This document shows positions 35,808-46,349 of a stretch of DNA of 64,000 bases, piece after piece. Below the pieces are notes generated by a model, which saw only the letters and a list, made by a program, of their open reading frames with translations, did not search any database and was not told the origin of the DNA. The stretch spans positions 2,046,001 through 2,110,000 of the forward strand of contig NZ_LN868939.1 of NCBI RefSeq assembly GCF_001182745.1, given 5' to 3'. How positions within the stretch are numbered: position 1 is the first letter of the stretch; the number at the start of each line of letters is the position of its first letter. This DNA is from Nocardia farcinica. Lineage in GTDB: Bacteria; Actinomycetota; Actinomycetes; Mycobacteriales; Mycobacteriaceae. The translations under genes and the position numbers were made by a program.

Positions 35808-37547
35808 TCAGCGGGCGCGCAGGAACCGGCCGGTGCGCGTGACCCCCACCGAGTCCCCTGCCCGGCCCTCGCCGAAGACGAACTCGCCACCGACCAGCAC
35901 CGCCGTCACCGCGGCGTCGTTGCGGTTGACCATGCGCGAGAGGTTGTCGTACTGCGCCACCGGCGCCTCGGCGTAGCGGTCGAGTTCGGCGTCCAGGTGC
36001 GCCGGATCGATGACGACGACGTCGGCGCGGTCGCCCTGGCGCAGGTGCCCGGCGTCCAGGCCGTACCAGTCGGCCAGCTCGCCGGTCATCCGGTGCACCG
36101 CGCGTTCCAGCGACAGGAACGGCCGGCCCGCCCGCTCGGCCTCGTGCACCCGGCGCAGGAACCGCAGCCCGAAGTTGTAGAAGGCCATGTTGCGCAGGTG
36201 CGCGCCCGCGTCGGAGAAGCCCAGGTGCACACCCGGATGCGCGGCGAGGCGGTCGAGCACGTGCGGCCGGTGGTTGGAGATGGTGGTGCGCCAGCGCACC
36301 TTGTCGCCGTGCTCGACCACCAGGTCGAGGAAGGCGTCCACGGGATGCAGGCCGCCACGGTCGAGACCCACCTGGCCGAAGGTCTTGCCGATCACGCGTG
36401 GATCCGGGCAGTCGACGATCTCGGCGTCGAAGAAGTCGCGGTGCCACACCCGCGGGCCGAACCTGCGGTCGTAGTCGCGGCGGAAGCGGCGCCGGTAGTC
36501 CGGGTCGGCGAGCATGTCCCGGCGCCGCTCGACCTGATCGGCCAGGTGCATGGCGGCCGCGCCCGCCCCGAACTCTTCGAAGATCACCAGGTCGATGCCG
36601 TCGGCGTACACCTCGAACGGCACCGGCAGGTGCTGCCAGCGGAAGTTCCCGCCCAGCAGGTTCAGGGTGCGGGCCAGCAGCGAGAACAGGTGGATCACCG
36701 CGGGAAGGGCCTTCAGGTCGGCCGCGGAGAGCAGGCTGACCTTCAGCGGCGCGCGGAACAGGCCGAGGGTGGCGGCCGCCATCGTCACCACCGTGTGCGG
36801 GCGCGAGGCGTCCGGGCCGCCCTGCAACACCCGGCCCCGCGCCCGCAGGATGTCACCCAGCCTGCGGCGTTCCCGTGCGGTGGCGAACGTGGACGGCAGC
36901 GTGCGGGAGCGGCAGTACTGCCCGTCGAGCTTGTCGAAGCGCAACTGCTGGGAGGACATGCCGACGAAGCCCGCGTCCAGCGCCTCGGTCAGCCAGCGCG
37001 CCATCGTGTCCAGCTCCGCGCCGTCCGGCCGCACGCCCGCGCGGGTGGCCCGGTCCAGCCCCATCGCGGCCGCGCGCATGTCCGAATGCCCGATGAACGC
37101 CGCCACATTCGGCCCGAGCGGCAGCTCCTCGAGCGCCTGCGCGTACTCGTGGGCGCTGCTCCAGCTCTTGCCCCGCGCGACCGCGTCGATGACGTGCCTG
37201 CGCGGGATCGCCTCCACCCGCCCGAACAGGTCGCCCGCGGTCTCCGGGCCGACGTGCACGGTGGAGATCGAACACGAGCCGAGCAGCACCGTGGTGATGC
37301 CGTGCCGCAGCGACTCGCTCAGCTGCGGACTGCCGAGCACTTCGACGTCGTAGTGGGTGTGGATGTCGATCATGCCGGGCAGCACCCACCGGTCGGTCGC
37401 ATCGATCACCCGTGTGCAGCCCTGTTCGTCGAGCGGGGCCGCCGACACCGTGACGACCCGGCCGTCCCGGATGCCCAGATGCCGGATCGCCGAGGCCGCG
37501 CCGGTGCCGTCGAACCAGCGTCCGCCCTTGATGATGGTGTCGTACAC
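35808..37547 (-). CDS. N-acyl-D-amino-acid deacylase-type amidohydrolase
   Basis: 579 residues from GTG 37547, 13 bases after the stop of the ligase gene. It begins with the beta-strand lead-in YDTIIKGGRWFDGTGA, then the metal motif LPGMIDIHTHYDVEVL. Further metal-ligand candidates are in FIGHSDMRAAAMG, TTISNHRPHVL and GFSDAGAHLRNM, and the terminal ADVVVIDPAHLD is standard. This is the D-aminoacylase branch of the amidohydrolase superfamily, which cleaves N-acyl groups. The operon with an acyl-CoA ligase and an alcohol dehydrogenase suggests the released acyl chain is activated and degraded. Confidence 0.87.
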   Translation of the reverse strand: MYDTIIKGGRWFDGTGAASAIRHLGIRDGRVVTVSAAPLDEQGCTRVIDATDRWVLPGMIDIHTHYDVEVLGSPQLSESLRHGITTVLLGSCSISTVHVGPETAGDLFGRVEAIPRRHVIDAVARGKSWSSAHEYAQALEELPLGPNVAAFIGHSDMRAAAMGLDRATRAGVRPDGAELDTMARWLTEALDAGFVGMSSQQLRFDKLDGQYCRSRTLPSTFATARERRRLGDILRARGRVLQGGPDASRPHTVVTMAAATLGLFRAPLKVSLLSAADLKALPAVIHLFSLLARTLNLLGGNFRWQHLPVPFEVYADGIDLVIFEEFGAGAAAMHLADQVERRRDMLADPDYRRRFRRDYDRRFGPRVWHRDFFDAEIVDCPDPRVIGKTFGQVGLDRGGLHPVDAFLDLVVEHGDKVRWRTTISNHRPHVLDRLAAHPGVHLGFSDAGAHLRNMAFYNFGLRFLRRVHEAERAGRPFLSLERAVHRMTGELADWYGLDAGHLRQGDRADVVVIDPAHLDAELDRYAEAPVAQYDNLSRMVNRNDAAVTAVLVGGEFVFGEGRAGDSVGVTRTGRFLRAR

Positions 37548-37560
37548 GAGTTTTCCGTCC

Positions 37561-39231
37561 TCACCCGTCGGGAAACAGGTCGGCCGGGCCGGCGCGCACC
37601 ACCTTGCCGGTGGCGTTGCGGGGCAGTGGTTCGGTGGTGATCCGCCAGTCGGCGGGCACCTTGTAGTACGCCAGCCGCTCGGCGGTGAAGGCCCGTAGCT
37701 GCCCGGGATCGGTGGCGGCCTCGTCCTCGACCACCACCACGGCGCCCACCCGCTGGCCAAGGTCGGGATCGGGTAGCCCGAGCACCGCGCATTCGCGCAC
37801 CGCGGGATGCTCGTCGAGACAGTGCTCGACCTCGGTGGGGTAGATGTTCTCGCCACCGCGCAGGATGAGATCCGACCGCCTGCCGGACAATCGGAGCCTG
37901 CCGTCGGTGCACACGCCGAGGTCGCCGGTGCGCAGCCAGCGGTCCGGGGTGAGCGCGGCGGCGGTGGCGGCGGGATCGTTCCAGTAGCCGAGCATGACGT
38001 AGGCGCTGCGCACCCACACCTCGCCCTCGACGCCGTCGGCCACCGGTTCACCCTCGGCGTCCCGGATGCTCAACTCCACGCCGATGATCGGCCTGCCCAC
38101 CGTGTCCGGGAACTCCGCCAGCTCGGCCGGGGTGGCCAGGGTGGCGGCCGTACTGCATTCGGTCATACCGTAACTGGTGGTGAGCGCGGTGCGCGCGGCC
38201 GGGACGCGGTCGCGCAGCGCCTCCTGCAAGGCGGCCGAGGACGGTGCCGAGTTCAGCGACAGCGCGGCCAGGGAGGACAGGTCGTGGCGTTCCACGTCGG
38301 CGTCGAGCAGCCGGTGGATCATCGTCGGCATGGCGCCCCAGTTGGTGATGCGCTCCCGCTCGATCAGGCTCAGCACCCGCTCGCCGTCGAAACCGCCACG
38401 GTAGACGACGGCGGTGTCGCCGGTGGCCAGCCGTGGCAGCACCAGGTTGTGCAGGCTGGCGATGTGGAACAGCGGGGAGGTGAGCAGGAAGCGGCGGCCC
38501 TTGGGGCCACCGTCGTCGGTGCGGCCGGCGCAGGCGGCGGCCACCGCGTCGTTGAAGCGGTGCTGGTCGACCACGGCGAGCAGGTTGCGGTGCGAATGCG
38601 TGGCGCCTTTGGGTCTGCCGCTGGTGCCGCTGGTGTAGAGGATCACGGCCGGATCGTCTTCGGCGACCGGGGTTTCCGGCAGCGCGGCCCCGGCGAACTC
38701 GGCGATCAGCGCGGGCAGCTGCTGCTCGATCGACAGCACGGGGACGGTGTGCTCGACCTGTGCGAGCCGCTCGATCCGCCGGTCGTCGGCGATCAGCACC
38801 TTCGGCGCGGTGTGGGCCAGGCCGTAGTCGATCTCGCGGGGCATCCACCACGCGTTGTAGCCCACGGCGATCGCCCCGAGGCACTGGCAGGCCCAGAACG
38901 CCTGCACCCACTCCGCGCTGTTGGCGGCGAGGATGCCGACGCGGTCGCCCGCCGCGATGCCGAACCGGGTGCGCAAGCCCTCGGCCAGTGCGGCGACGGC
39001 GGCCAGGTGCGCGGCGTAGGTGATGCGCCGCTCGCCGTCGACGAGATACTCGCGCTCACCCAGCCGCGCGGATTCGGCCAGCAGCGCGCGGAGCGCGGGC
39101 TTGCGGTGCCGGAAGACCGTGACCGGTGCGCCGAGCACCTCCTCGACCGTCGTCTCGAAGGGCGCGCCCGCCGCGGTGAGCCGCCGGACGGCCTCGGCCC
39201 GAAGCGCTTGCCGGTCAACGGATGTGGTCAT
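37561..39231 (-). CDS. AMP-dependent acyl-CoA synthetase/ligase
   Basis: 556 residues. The P-loop-like adenylation motif [20 protein letters not shown], the YGMTECS motif (A5), RTGDLGVC (A7), [20 protein letters not shown] and the catalytic lysine in [11 protein letters not shown] (A10) are all present. It belongs to the long or medium-chain fatty acid/aromatic acid ligase group. Middle gene of the three-gene operon, 16 bases downstream of the alcohol dehydrogenase and 13 bases upstream of the deacylase. It probably activates the acid made by these partners. Confidence 0.9.
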   Translation of the reverse strand: MTTSVDRQALRAEAVRRLTAAGAPFETTVEEVLGAPVTVFRHRKPALRALLAESARLGEREYLVDGERRITYAAHLAAVAALAEGLRTRFGIAAGDRVGILAANSAEWVQAFWACQCLGAIAVGYNAWWMPREIDYGLAHTAPKVLIADDRRIERLAQVEHTVPVLSIEQQLPALIAEFAGAALPETPVAEDDPAVILYTSGTSGRPKGATHSHRNLLAVVDQHRFNDAVAAACAGRTDDGGPKGRRFLLTSPLFHIASLHNLVLPRLATGDTAVVYRGGFDGERVLSLIERERITNWGAMPTMIHRLLDADVERHDLSSLAALSLNSAPSSAALQEALRDRVPAARTALTTSYGMTECSTAATLATPAELAEFPDTVGRPIIGVELSIRDAEGEPVADGVEGEVWVRSAYVMLGYWNDPAATAAALTPDRWLRTGDLGVCTDGRLRLSGRRSDLILRGGENIYPTEVEHCLDEHPAVRECAVLGLPDPDLGQRVGAVVVVEDEAATDPGQLRAFTAERLAYYKVPADWRITTEPLPRNATGKVVRAGPADLFPDG

Positions 39232-39247
39232 CCCCGTCCTTCCACTG

Positions 39248-40288
39248 TCATGGCACGAGTACCGCCCGGCCACGGACCAGGCCGCGGTCGAGCCGGTCGA
39301 GCGCCTCGCGGCCGTCGGCCAGTTCGTACGGCTCGACCTCGACCCGCAGCTTGCCCGCCTGCGCCAGGGCGATGGACTCCACGAGATCCGAGCGGGTGCC
39401 GCCGTAGGACTTGCGCACCGAGGCGCCCCACGGCCAGCCGGGCCCGCCGGCCGGGCCCGCGGTGAGCTCCGGCGCACCGCCGCCGAGTCCGACCATCCGG
39501 TAGGCGCCGTTGGGGGCCACGGTCTCCACCGCCAGGCGGGCGGTCTCGTCGACGCCGACGAAGTCGAACACCGCTTCCGCGCCCCGGCCGCCGGTGCGTT
39601 CGAGAATCCGCGCCGCGGTGTCCGCGCCGATCACCAGGCCCTCGTCGGCTCCGTAGTGGGCAGCCAGGAAGAGCTTGTCCTCGCTCACGTCGACCGCGAT
39701 GATGCGCACCGCGGTGGTGGCGGCCAGGATCTGCACCGCCACGTGCCCGAGCCCGCCGATGCCGATGACGACGGCGGTCGCACCGGGCAGCAGGTGGTCG
39801 CGCGCCCCCGCGATCGCGTGGTAGCTGGTGAGCGCGGCGTCGGCGAGCGGAGCGGCCTGCAGGAAATCCAGTTCGCCGATCGGCACGAACGCACGCGCCG
39901 GAACGCGGACGTATTCGGCCATGCCGCCGTCGGGCCCGAGTCCGGGGCAGGGCGGCATCGCCGACCGGCCCGCGGCGAGGCAGACATTCTCGTTGCCACG
40001 GATGCACTCTCGGCACACCCCGCACGACCAGCACAGATAGACCACGCCGCGGTCGCCCGGCCGCGGGCCGTCCACCTCGGCGCCGACCGCTTCGACCGTG
40101 CCCGCGATCTCGTGGCCGAGGGTGAGCGGCTCCTCCCGCAGCGGGAACGGCAGGCCGAGGACGTAGAGGTCGGAGTGGCAGATACCCGCGGCGCCGACGC
40201 GCAGCAGCACGTCGGTGGGGCCGATCCCGGGCACCGGAACCGTGCGCAGTTCGAGCCTGCCGGGGCCGGTCAGTTGCAGTGCGTGCAT
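39248..40288 (-). CDS. Zinc-dependent alcohol dehydrogenase (MDR family)
   Basis: 346 residues from ATG 40288. Catalytic zinc ligands: [14 protein letters not shown] (with the following acidic residue). Structural zinc cysteines: [18 protein letters not shown]. The Rossmann segment [16 protein letters not shown] is followed by VDVSEDK, whose aspartate favours NAD over NADP. First gene of the operon with the ligase and the deacylase-like gene, which suggests oxidation of an alcohol to the aldehyde ahead of acid activation. Confidence 0.92.
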   Translation of the reverse strand: MHALQLTGPGRLELRTVPVPGIGPTDVLLRVGAAGICHSDLYVLGLPFPLREEPLTLGHEIAGTVEAVGAEVDGPRPGDRGVVYLCWSCGVCRECIRGNENVCLAAGRSAMPPCPGLGPDGGMAEYVRVPARAFVPIGELDFLQAAPLADAALTSYHAIAGARDHLLPGATAVVIGIGGLGHVAVQILAATTAVRIIAVDVSEDKLFLAAHYGADEGLVIGADTAARILERTGGRGAEAVFDFVGVDETARLAVETVAPNGAYRMVGLGGGAPELTAGPAGGPGWPWGASVRKSYGGTRSDLVESIALAQAGKLRVEVEPYELADGREALDRLDRGLVRGRAVLVP

Positions 40289-40461
40289 CAAAGCGGTTCG
40301 TCCTCGTCCGATTGTGACGTAGGCAATAAGTTAACAGCGTTTCTGAGTGCCGCGCCAGGGCCGCCCGCGCCGGTGGCCCCCGCCGCCTGTGCGTGGTGTC
40401 GGTGGCGTGCGGCATCATCTGGGGCACGCAGTCGTCCCCCGATGATCGTCCGGAGCTCCCC

Positions 40462-41235
40462 ATGCCGTCCTCCCGCACCAAACCCAAGCCGTTGTCGGAC
40501 AGCGAGATCGAGCACATCGCCGCCGAGATCGCCGCAGGCCGTCCGCCGATGGTGTGGTTCACCTCCGCCGCGGTGGGCGTGCCCGAAGGCCGCTCGGGCA
40601 AGGTTGTGGCGCTGGGCGATCCGGCCGAGGGCGACTTCCTGCAGGTGCGGCCCACCGGCTCCAAGGACGCGCTGTCGTTCTCCCCCGTCGAAGTGACCCT
40701 GACCAAGCCGCCGCGCGAGCGGCAGGCCGCCGCGTCGGGCCGGTCGAAGCCGGCGCCGAGGAAGGAACCCCCCGTGACCCAGCCGTCGACCGCGACCCCC
40801 GCGAGCCCCGCCCCCGCGCGAGCGGCGGGCCGCGCCGAGCCCGCCGCCGCCCCGGCCGCGAAGGCGACCGCGAAAGACGTTGCCGCCGAACCGCGTCCGA
40901 GCGCCCAGGACAAGCCGGCCGCCCCCCGTCCGGCACCGGCCAAGACCACCAAGTCGCCCGCGCGGAAGAAGACGCCCGAGGTCACCGTGACCCTCGCGGG
41001 CACCGCCGACGGCGAGTGGACGGTCGAGGTCGCCACCGGTAAGAAGCGGTCGGTGCGCGGGTTGCCGGTGAGCAGTGCCGCGGTGGCGCAGGCCGCCAAG
41101 CTGTTGCACCCGGAGGTCGCGGAGGTGGTCGCGGGTGTGCTCGAGGCCGCCAAGCAGGCACAGCTGGCGAAGGTCGAACAATTGCAGGCCGAACTGGCGG
41201 CCGCCAAGCGGGCGCTCGAGGAATTGGATTCCTGA
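40462..41235 (+). CDS. Hypothetical DUF6319-like protein with Ala/Pro/Lys linker
   Basis: 257 residues from ATG 40462. The N-terminal globular part (LSDSEIEHIAAEIAAGRPPMVWFTSAAVGVPEGR split over a helix and strands; SGKVVALGDPAEGDFLQVRP) resembles what I recall as DUF6319, but I am not certain. A low-complexity Ala/Pro/Lys linker follows (about residues 90-175), then a second domain EVTVTLAGTADGEWTVEV and a C-terminal coiled coil (AKLEQLQAELAAAKRALEEL-like). The basic linker resembles nucleoid-associated proteins. Function unknown. Confidence 0.65.
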   Translation: MPSSRTKPKPLSDSEIEHIAAEIAAGRPPMVWFTSAAVGVPEGRSGKVVALGDPAEGDFLQVRPTGSKDALSFSPVEVTLTKPPRERQAAASGRSKPAPRKEPPVTQPSTATPASPAPARAAGRAEPAAAPAAKATAKDVAAEPRPSAQDKPAAPRPAPAKTTKSPARKKTPEVTVTLAGTADGEWTVEVATGKKRSVRGLPVSSAAVAQAAKLLHPEVAEVVAGVLEAAKQAQLAKVEQLQAELAAAKRALEELDS

Positions 41236-41251
41236 CGACCGCGCACGGCCG

Positions 41252-42967
41252 TCATCCCGCCCGGCTCGCGGCGCGCTCGCCGCGGGAGCGCCCACTCGGG
41301 GCATCGCCCGGCGCATCGGCCCCGTCGCGTCCGGGCGGTGCGGCGCGCCCGGCCGCGCACCCGGCGGCCTCGCCGGGGACCGGGCGGCGCGCTCCGGGCA
41401 GCCACCGGCGGCGCAGCGGCAGCGCGCGCACCGCGGGTGTGCTGCACCCCTCGGCCGTGGTCGGGTCCGGTGTGCGAATGCCGTTGTCCTCGTGGCTGTT
41501 CGGTCGCGGCGTGGGGGTTTCGCGCTGGGGTAGGGCGTAACCGAGGCCCTGGTCCTTGGCGCGGTACATCGCCGCGTCGGCGTCCCGGATCAGGTCGAAG
41601 ATGTCGGCGTCGCCGTCGGCGCCGGTGATGCCGACACTGGCGGTGACCGTCACCGCGCCGACACTGAGCTCGAACGGCCTGCCGAAGGCGTCGAGCAGGC
41701 GCTCGGCCAGCGTCACCGCCTCCCGCACGCCGCACGGGGTGAGCACGACGAACTCGTCCCCGCCGTAGCGGGCACACACCGGAATGCGCCCGGCGACCCG
41801 GCGGATCCGGGCGGCGGCGTTGGCGATCAGTTCGTCGCCCACGGCGTGACCGTAGCTGTCGTTGACCCGCTTGAAGCCGTCGAGATCGAGGAACAGCAGG
41901 CTCAGCGGACCGGCCCGCCAGTCCGCCCGTTCCCTGGCGAGGGTGCGCAGCAGGGCGGTGCGGTTGAGCAGCCCGGTGAGCATGTCGTGGTCGGCCTGGT
42001 ACTGCGCGCGGCGCTCGCTGCGGGCACTGCGCTGCACGGCCCGTTCGCCGCGTACCAGCACACCGATCAGCAGCAGCGCGAACAGCGTGGCGACGACCAC
42101 CCGGTCGACGGTGCCGAGCCGGGTGCCGAGCGCCGGAACCAGCGCCGCCACGATCAACGCGACGGCGATCACCCCGGCCCGCTGCCGGGACCGGTGCACG
42201 TGGACCCGGCGCGGCTCACCGAGGCCCGCCATCGTCGGATGCAGGGCCGCGATGCCCACGGCGGCGTAGGCGACGAGCAACGGGATGTGCAGCAGTCCGT
42301 CGTCCACGCGGGCCAGCCCGGCGGCGTCGATCCCGGCACCGAGATCACCCAGCAGCACGGCGATCACGGCCACGTGCAGCAGCCGCAACGAGGTCTCCGA
42401 GCGTCCCGCGGTCGCCACCGAGTGCGCCACCATGGCCAGCAGCACCGCGTCCAGCAGCGGGTAGGCGGCGGCCACGAGGGTGTCGAAGCCCGGCGACCCG
42501 GACCGCAGGATGGGCGAGATCAGCACCGTCCACGAGGCCAGCAGCGCCGCCAGGCCGATCAGCGCCGAATCCAGCGTCAGGTCGTACTCGCCGCGCGCCT
42601 GCCGCGGCCGCAACCACACCGCGGCGGCCGCGGCGACCCCCAGATAGCCCGCCAGGACGCAGAGGTCGCCCGCCCGGCCACCGCCGCCGCTCGCGGCGGA
42701 CAGCACGCTGCCCGTCGCGAACAGCACCGCCGACCCCGACAGCAGATACCACGGCAGCGGCCGCGCCGGCCGGTAGCGGCGCAGGCCGTATCCGATCATC
42801 ACCAGCGTCCCCGCCACCACGATCGGCACCGTCGTCGCGGTCAGCACCGGGCCGCCCAGCACCGGCGGCACCGTGATCACGGCCGCCCAGGCCCCGAGAA
42901 GCGGTGCGCACCACCGGTTTCCGAGGCGCTCGCGGTGAAGGCCCGGATAATCTGCGGTTCCTGTCAT
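41252..42967 (-). CDS. Membrane diguanylate cyclase (GGDEF)
   Basis: 571 residues from ATG 42967. About eight to ten hydrophobic helices fill the first 300 residues (for example TVPIVVAGTLVMIGYGL, VVVATLFALLLIGVLV). A GGDEF domain runs from DHDMLTGLLNR through LLFLDLDGFKRVNDSYGH to the active-site loop YGGDEFVVL near residue 402, and ends ASVGITGADGD. The catalytic signature is intact, so it should make cyclic di-GMP. There is no EAL domain. The C-terminal 100 residues are Arg/Pro-rich and probably disordered. Divergent from galK. Confidence 0.9.
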   Translation of the reverse strand: MTGTADYPGLHRERLGNRWCAPLLGAWAAVITVPPVLGGPVLTATTVPIVVAGTLVMIGYGLRRYRPARPLPWYLLSGSAVLFATGSVLSAASGGGGRAGDLCVLAGYLGVAAAAAVWLRPRQARGEYDLTLDSALIGLAALLASWTVLISPILRSGSPGFDTLVAAAYPLLDAVLLAMVAHSVATAGRSETSLRLLHVAVIAVLLGDLGAGIDAAGLARVDDGLLHIPLLVAYAAVGIAALHPTMAGLGEPRRVHVHRSRQRAGVIAVALIVAALVPALGTRLGTVDRVVVATLFALLLIGVLVRGERAVQRSARSERRAQYQADHDMLTGLLNRTALLRTLARERADWRAGPLSLLFLDLDGFKRVNDSYGHAVGDELIANAAARIRRVAGRIPVCARYGGDEFVVLTPCGVREAVTLAERLLDAFGRPFELSVGAVTVTASVGITGADGDADIFDLIRDADAAMYRAKDQGLGYALPQRETPTPRPNSHEDNGIRTPDPTTAEGCSTPAVRALPLRRRWLPGARRPVPGEAAGCAAGRAAPPGRDGADAPGDAPSGRSRGERAASRAG

Positions 42968-43241
42968 CAAACCCCCCTCGGCCCTGGTAACGCGGTGAAC
43001 CATGCGGCAGGCGGTCAGCGCGATCCGCCACGACGACGTCGACGTCGAGCTGGGTGTGGTGCTACGAGCGGATGGTCCCGGGCGGGCGCTGCACGTCCGG
43101 TCACCGAGACCTGGACAACTGATCCGATGATCGCACGGAACCGGGGTCCGCCGGGATGGTTTGCCCGGGTTCGTCTCCTCGGCGTGCCGCCCTGCGCGGG
43201 TCGGGTCGGGGCGCGCCCGCGCCGCGGCGCACAATGGGCCG

Positions 43242-44369
43242 GTGGTGGATACGTGGGTGGCGCCGGGGCGGGTCAACATCATCGGCGAGCACACCGATTA
43301 CAACGACGGATACGTCCTGCCGATCGCGTTGCCGCTGGTCACCCGGTGCGCCGCGCGGGTGACGGCGCAGCCGGTGGTGCGGGTGCGCTCGCGGCAACGG
43401 CCGGACGAGCCGGTGCGGGCCGAACTCGACGCCATCGACGCCGTGCGGACGCAGGTGCCGGGCTGGGCCCGCTACGTGCTCGGCGTGGTCGGTGAGTTCG
43501 TCCGGCGCGGGCACCCGGTGGGCGGACTCGACCTCGAGGTGGACGGCGCGGTGCCGATCGGGGCGGGGCTGTCGAGTTCGGCCGCGCTGTCCTGTTCGGT
43601 GGCGTTGGCGCTGCGCGACCTGTTCGCGCCCCAGCTGAGCGAGCGCGAGCTGATCGATGTCGCACGGGCGGCCGAGAACGACTACGCGGGCGCGCCCACC
43701 GGCGTGCTCGACCAGTCCGCCGCGGTGCTGTGCACCGCGGGACACGCGCTGTTCCTGGACGTCCGCCGATTCACCGGCGCCGCACCCGGAACCGACCCCG
43801 GCTACCGGCAGATCCCCTTCGACCTCGCCCGGTCCGGCCTGACGCTGCTGGTGATCGACACCCGCGAGGCACACGAACACGCCGGTGGCGGCTACGCCGA
43901 GCGCCGCGCCCAGTGCGAGGCGGCCGCGGCGGCGCTCGGCGTGGCCGCACTGCGCGACGTGGTGGTGCCCGGCGAACTCGGTCGGATCGAGGATCCGGTG
44001 GTGCGCAGGCGCGCCCGGCACGTGGTCACCGAGAACGCCCGCGTGCTCGCGGTCGCCGAGACCCTGCGCAGCGGCGCCGATCCGCGGGAGATCGGCCCGA
44101 TCCTGACCGCCGGGCACGCGTCGCTGCGCGACGACTTCGAGGTCTCCACCCCCGCGCTGGATCTCGTCGTGGACGCGGCACTCGCCGCGGGCGCCCACGG
44201 TGCCCGCATGGTGGGCGGCGGGTTCGGCGGCAGCGCCATCGCCCTGGTCGAGAGCGGGCAGGCCGACGCCGTCGCCGCGGCCGTCGAGCGACGACTCGGC
44301 AGTGCCGGACATCGCGCCCCGCGGACCTTCACCGTCGTCCCGGCCGCGGGGGCACACCGGGAGAACTGA
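43242..44369 (+). CDS. galK: Galactokinase
   Basis: 375 residues from GTG 43242 or 43245. The galactokinase signature APGRVNIIGEHTDYNDGYV begins only seven residues in, so the N-terminus is short. The GHMP ATP loop PIGAGLSSSAALSCSVALAL and the C-terminal GARMVGGGFGGSAIALV follow. It phosphorylates galactose at C1, the first step of the Leloir pathway. galT and galE are not in the window. It is followed 210 bases on by an SSS symporter that may import the sugar. The upstream in-frame residues do not resemble the family. Confidence 0.92.
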   Translation: MVDTWVAPGRVNIIGEHTDYNDGYVLPIALPLVTRCAARVTAQPVVRVRSRQRPDEPVRAELDAIDAVRTQVPGWARYVLGVVGEFVRRGHPVGGLDLEVDGAVPIGAGLSSSAALSCSVALALRDLFAPQLSERELIDVARAAENDYAGAPTGVLDQSAAVLCTAGHALFLDVRRFTGAAPGTDPGYRQIPFDLARSGLTLLVIDTREAHEHAGGGYAERRAQCEAAAAALGVAALRDVVVPGELGRIEDPVVRRRARHVVTENARVLAVAETLRSGADPREIGPILTAGHASLRDDFEVSTPALDLVVDAALAAGAHGARMVGGGFGGSAIALVESGQADAVAAAVERRLGSAGHRAPRTFTVVPAAGAHREN

Positions 44370-44582
44370 CGGCGCACGCGGGATGAACGGCCGCGCAACA
44401 CCGGACCGTTCGGGGGACTCGCTGTTTCGGTTCGCCCCGGACCGCGGCCGGGGAGTGCGACAATCACGCGGTAGTTGTCAGTGGACGCCGCAGGTCGGTG
44501 CGGGGTCGCTGTCGCCGCACGAAGCCGCTCGCCGCGCGCGACCCGCTCGTCGAGTGGTGCCACCACAAGGAGGGACACCGCT

Positions 44583-46340
44583 GTGCCGCTTGCCGATTCC
44601 CTGTTCCTGACCTCCGCCGCACCCGGATCGCCCGCCGCCGCGGTGCGTTTCGAGGCGGTCGAGACGCTGCGCCTGGACGCCGATCCGGTCGACTACGCGC
44701 TGGTCGCGTTGTATTTCGTGTTCGTGCTCGGTATCGGATTGCTGGCGCGCAGCCGGGTCTCCTCCAGCATCGACTTCTTCCTGTCCGGCCGGTCGCTGCC
44801 AGCCTGGGTGACCGGCCTGGCCTTCATCTCGGCCAACCTCGGCGCGGTCGAGATCATGGGCATGTCGGCCAACGGCGCCGAATACGGATTCCCCACCTTC
44901 CACTATTTCTGGATCGGCGCGATTCCGGCCATGCTGTTTCTCGGCGTGGTGATGATGCCGTTCTATTACGGCTCCAAGGTGCGCAGCGTGCCGGAGTTCA
45001 TGCGCAGGCGCTTCGGCACCGGCGCGCACCTGGTGAACGCGCTCAGCTTCGCCACCGCGCAGATCCTCATCGCCGGGGTCAACCTGTACCTGCTCGGCTC
45101 GATCCTCAATGTGCTGCTCGGCTGGCCGCTGTGGGTCTCGGTGGTCGCCGCCGCGGCGATCGTGCTGTCCTACATCACCCTCGGCGGGCTCTCGGCCGCC
45201 ATCTACAACGAAGTACTGCAGTTCTTCGTCATCGTCGCGGCACTGCTGCCGTTGACCCTCGTCGGCCTGCACCGGGTGGGCGGCTGGGACGGGCTGACCG
45301 AACGGGTCACCGCCTCGCCGGGTGGCGCCGCCCAGCTGGATTCGTGGCCGGGCAACGCGCTCAGCGGGTTCACCGACAACTTCCTGTCGGTGCTCGGCAT
45401 CGTGTTCGGTCTCGGGTTCGTGCTGTCCTTCGGTTACTGGACCACCAACTTCGTCGAGGTCCAGCGCGCGATGGCGACCAACTCGATCTCCGCGGCCCGG
45501 CGCACGCCCATCATCGGCGCCTACCCGAAGATGTTCATCCCGCTCATCGTGGTCATCCCCGGCATGATCAGCGCCGTGCTCGTGCCGGAGATGATCGAGT
45601 ACAAGCAGGCCAAGGCGGCCGATCCGGATTTCAGCGGCGATGTCACCTACAACCAGGCCCTGCTGTACCTGATGAAGGAGGTCCTGCCGAACGGTCTGCT
45701 CGGGGTGGGCCTGGCCGGTCTGCTCGCGGCGTTCATGGCGGGCATGGCCGCCAACGTCTCGGCCTTCAACACCGTGTTCAGCTTCGACCTCTGGCAGCAG
45801 TACGTGGTGAAGGACCGGCCCGACGGCTATTACCTCACCGTCGGCAGGCTGGCCACGGTCGGGGCGACGGTCGCGGCCATCTTCACCGCGTTCATCGCGG
45901 GCAATTTCAGCAACATGATGGACTACCTGCAGACGCTGTTCAGCTTCTTCAACGCGCCGCTGTTCGCGACGTTCATCCTCGGCATGTTCTGGAAGCGGAT
46001 GACCCCGACCGCGGGCTGGGCGGGCCTGGTGGCCGGAACCGGTTCGGCCATCGTCATCTTCCTGCTGCACGAGATGGAGGTCTTCCAACTGTCCGGCCAG
46101 GGTGCCAGTTTCGTCGCCGCCGGTGTTGCCTTCGTGGTCGACATCCTGGTCAGCGTCGCGGTCACGATGGTGACCCAGCCCAAGCCGGCCGCCGAACTGG
46201 TGGGGCTGGTGTACTCCGAGACACCCGCACAGCTGCGCACCGACCCCGAGGCGGCCACGCTGCCCTGGTATCAGCGCCCCGTGTTGCTCGCGGGCATCGC
46301 CCTGGTGCTGGTCATTCTGCTCAACATCTTCGTGGGATAG
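44583..46340 (+). CDS. Sodium:solute symporter (SSS family), sugar type
   Basis: 585 residues from GTG 44583, preceded by AAGGAGGG. About 13-14 membrane helices. SSS features: SIDFFLSGRSLPAWVTGLAFISANLGAVEIMG-type helix 1-2 region (split: FFLSGRSLPAWVTGLAFI), KVRSVPEFMRRRF, LGGLSAAIYNEVLQFFV and GYWTTNFVEVQRAMA (the cytoplasmic loop of sugar symporters). This set resembles the SglT-type sodium/galactose group. Placement after galK supports galactose or a related sugar as substrate. It ends ten bases before a small membrane protein gene. Confidence 0.9.
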   Translation: MPLADSLFLTSAAPGSPAAAVRFEAVETLRLDADPVDYALVALYFVFVLGIGLLARSRVSSSIDFFLSGRSLPAWVTGLAFISANLGAVEIMGMSANGAEYGFPTFHYFWIGAIPAMLFLGVVMMPFYYGSKVRSVPEFMRRRFGTGAHLVNALSFATAQILIAGVNLYLLGSILNVLLGWPLWVSVVAAAAIVLSYITLGGLSAAIYNEVLQFFVIVAALLPLTLVGLHRVGGWDGLTERVTASPGGAAQLDSWPGNALSGFTDNFLSVLGIVFGLGFVLSFGYWTTNFVEVQRAMATNSISAARRTPIIGAYPKMFIPLIVVIPGMISAVLVPEMIEYKQAKAADPDFSGDVTYNQALLYLMKEVLPNGLLGVGLAGLLAAFMAGMAANVSAFNTVFSFDLWQQYVVKDRPDGYYLTVGRLATVGATVAAIFTAFIAGNFSNMMDYLQTLFSFFNAPLFATFILGMFWKRMTPTAGWAGLVAGTGSAIVIFLLHEMEVFQLSGQGASFVAAGVAFVVDILVSVAVTMVTQPKPAAELVGLVYSETPAQLRTDPEAATLPWYQRPVLLAGIALVLVILLNIFVG

Positions 46341-46349
46341 GGAGATCCG

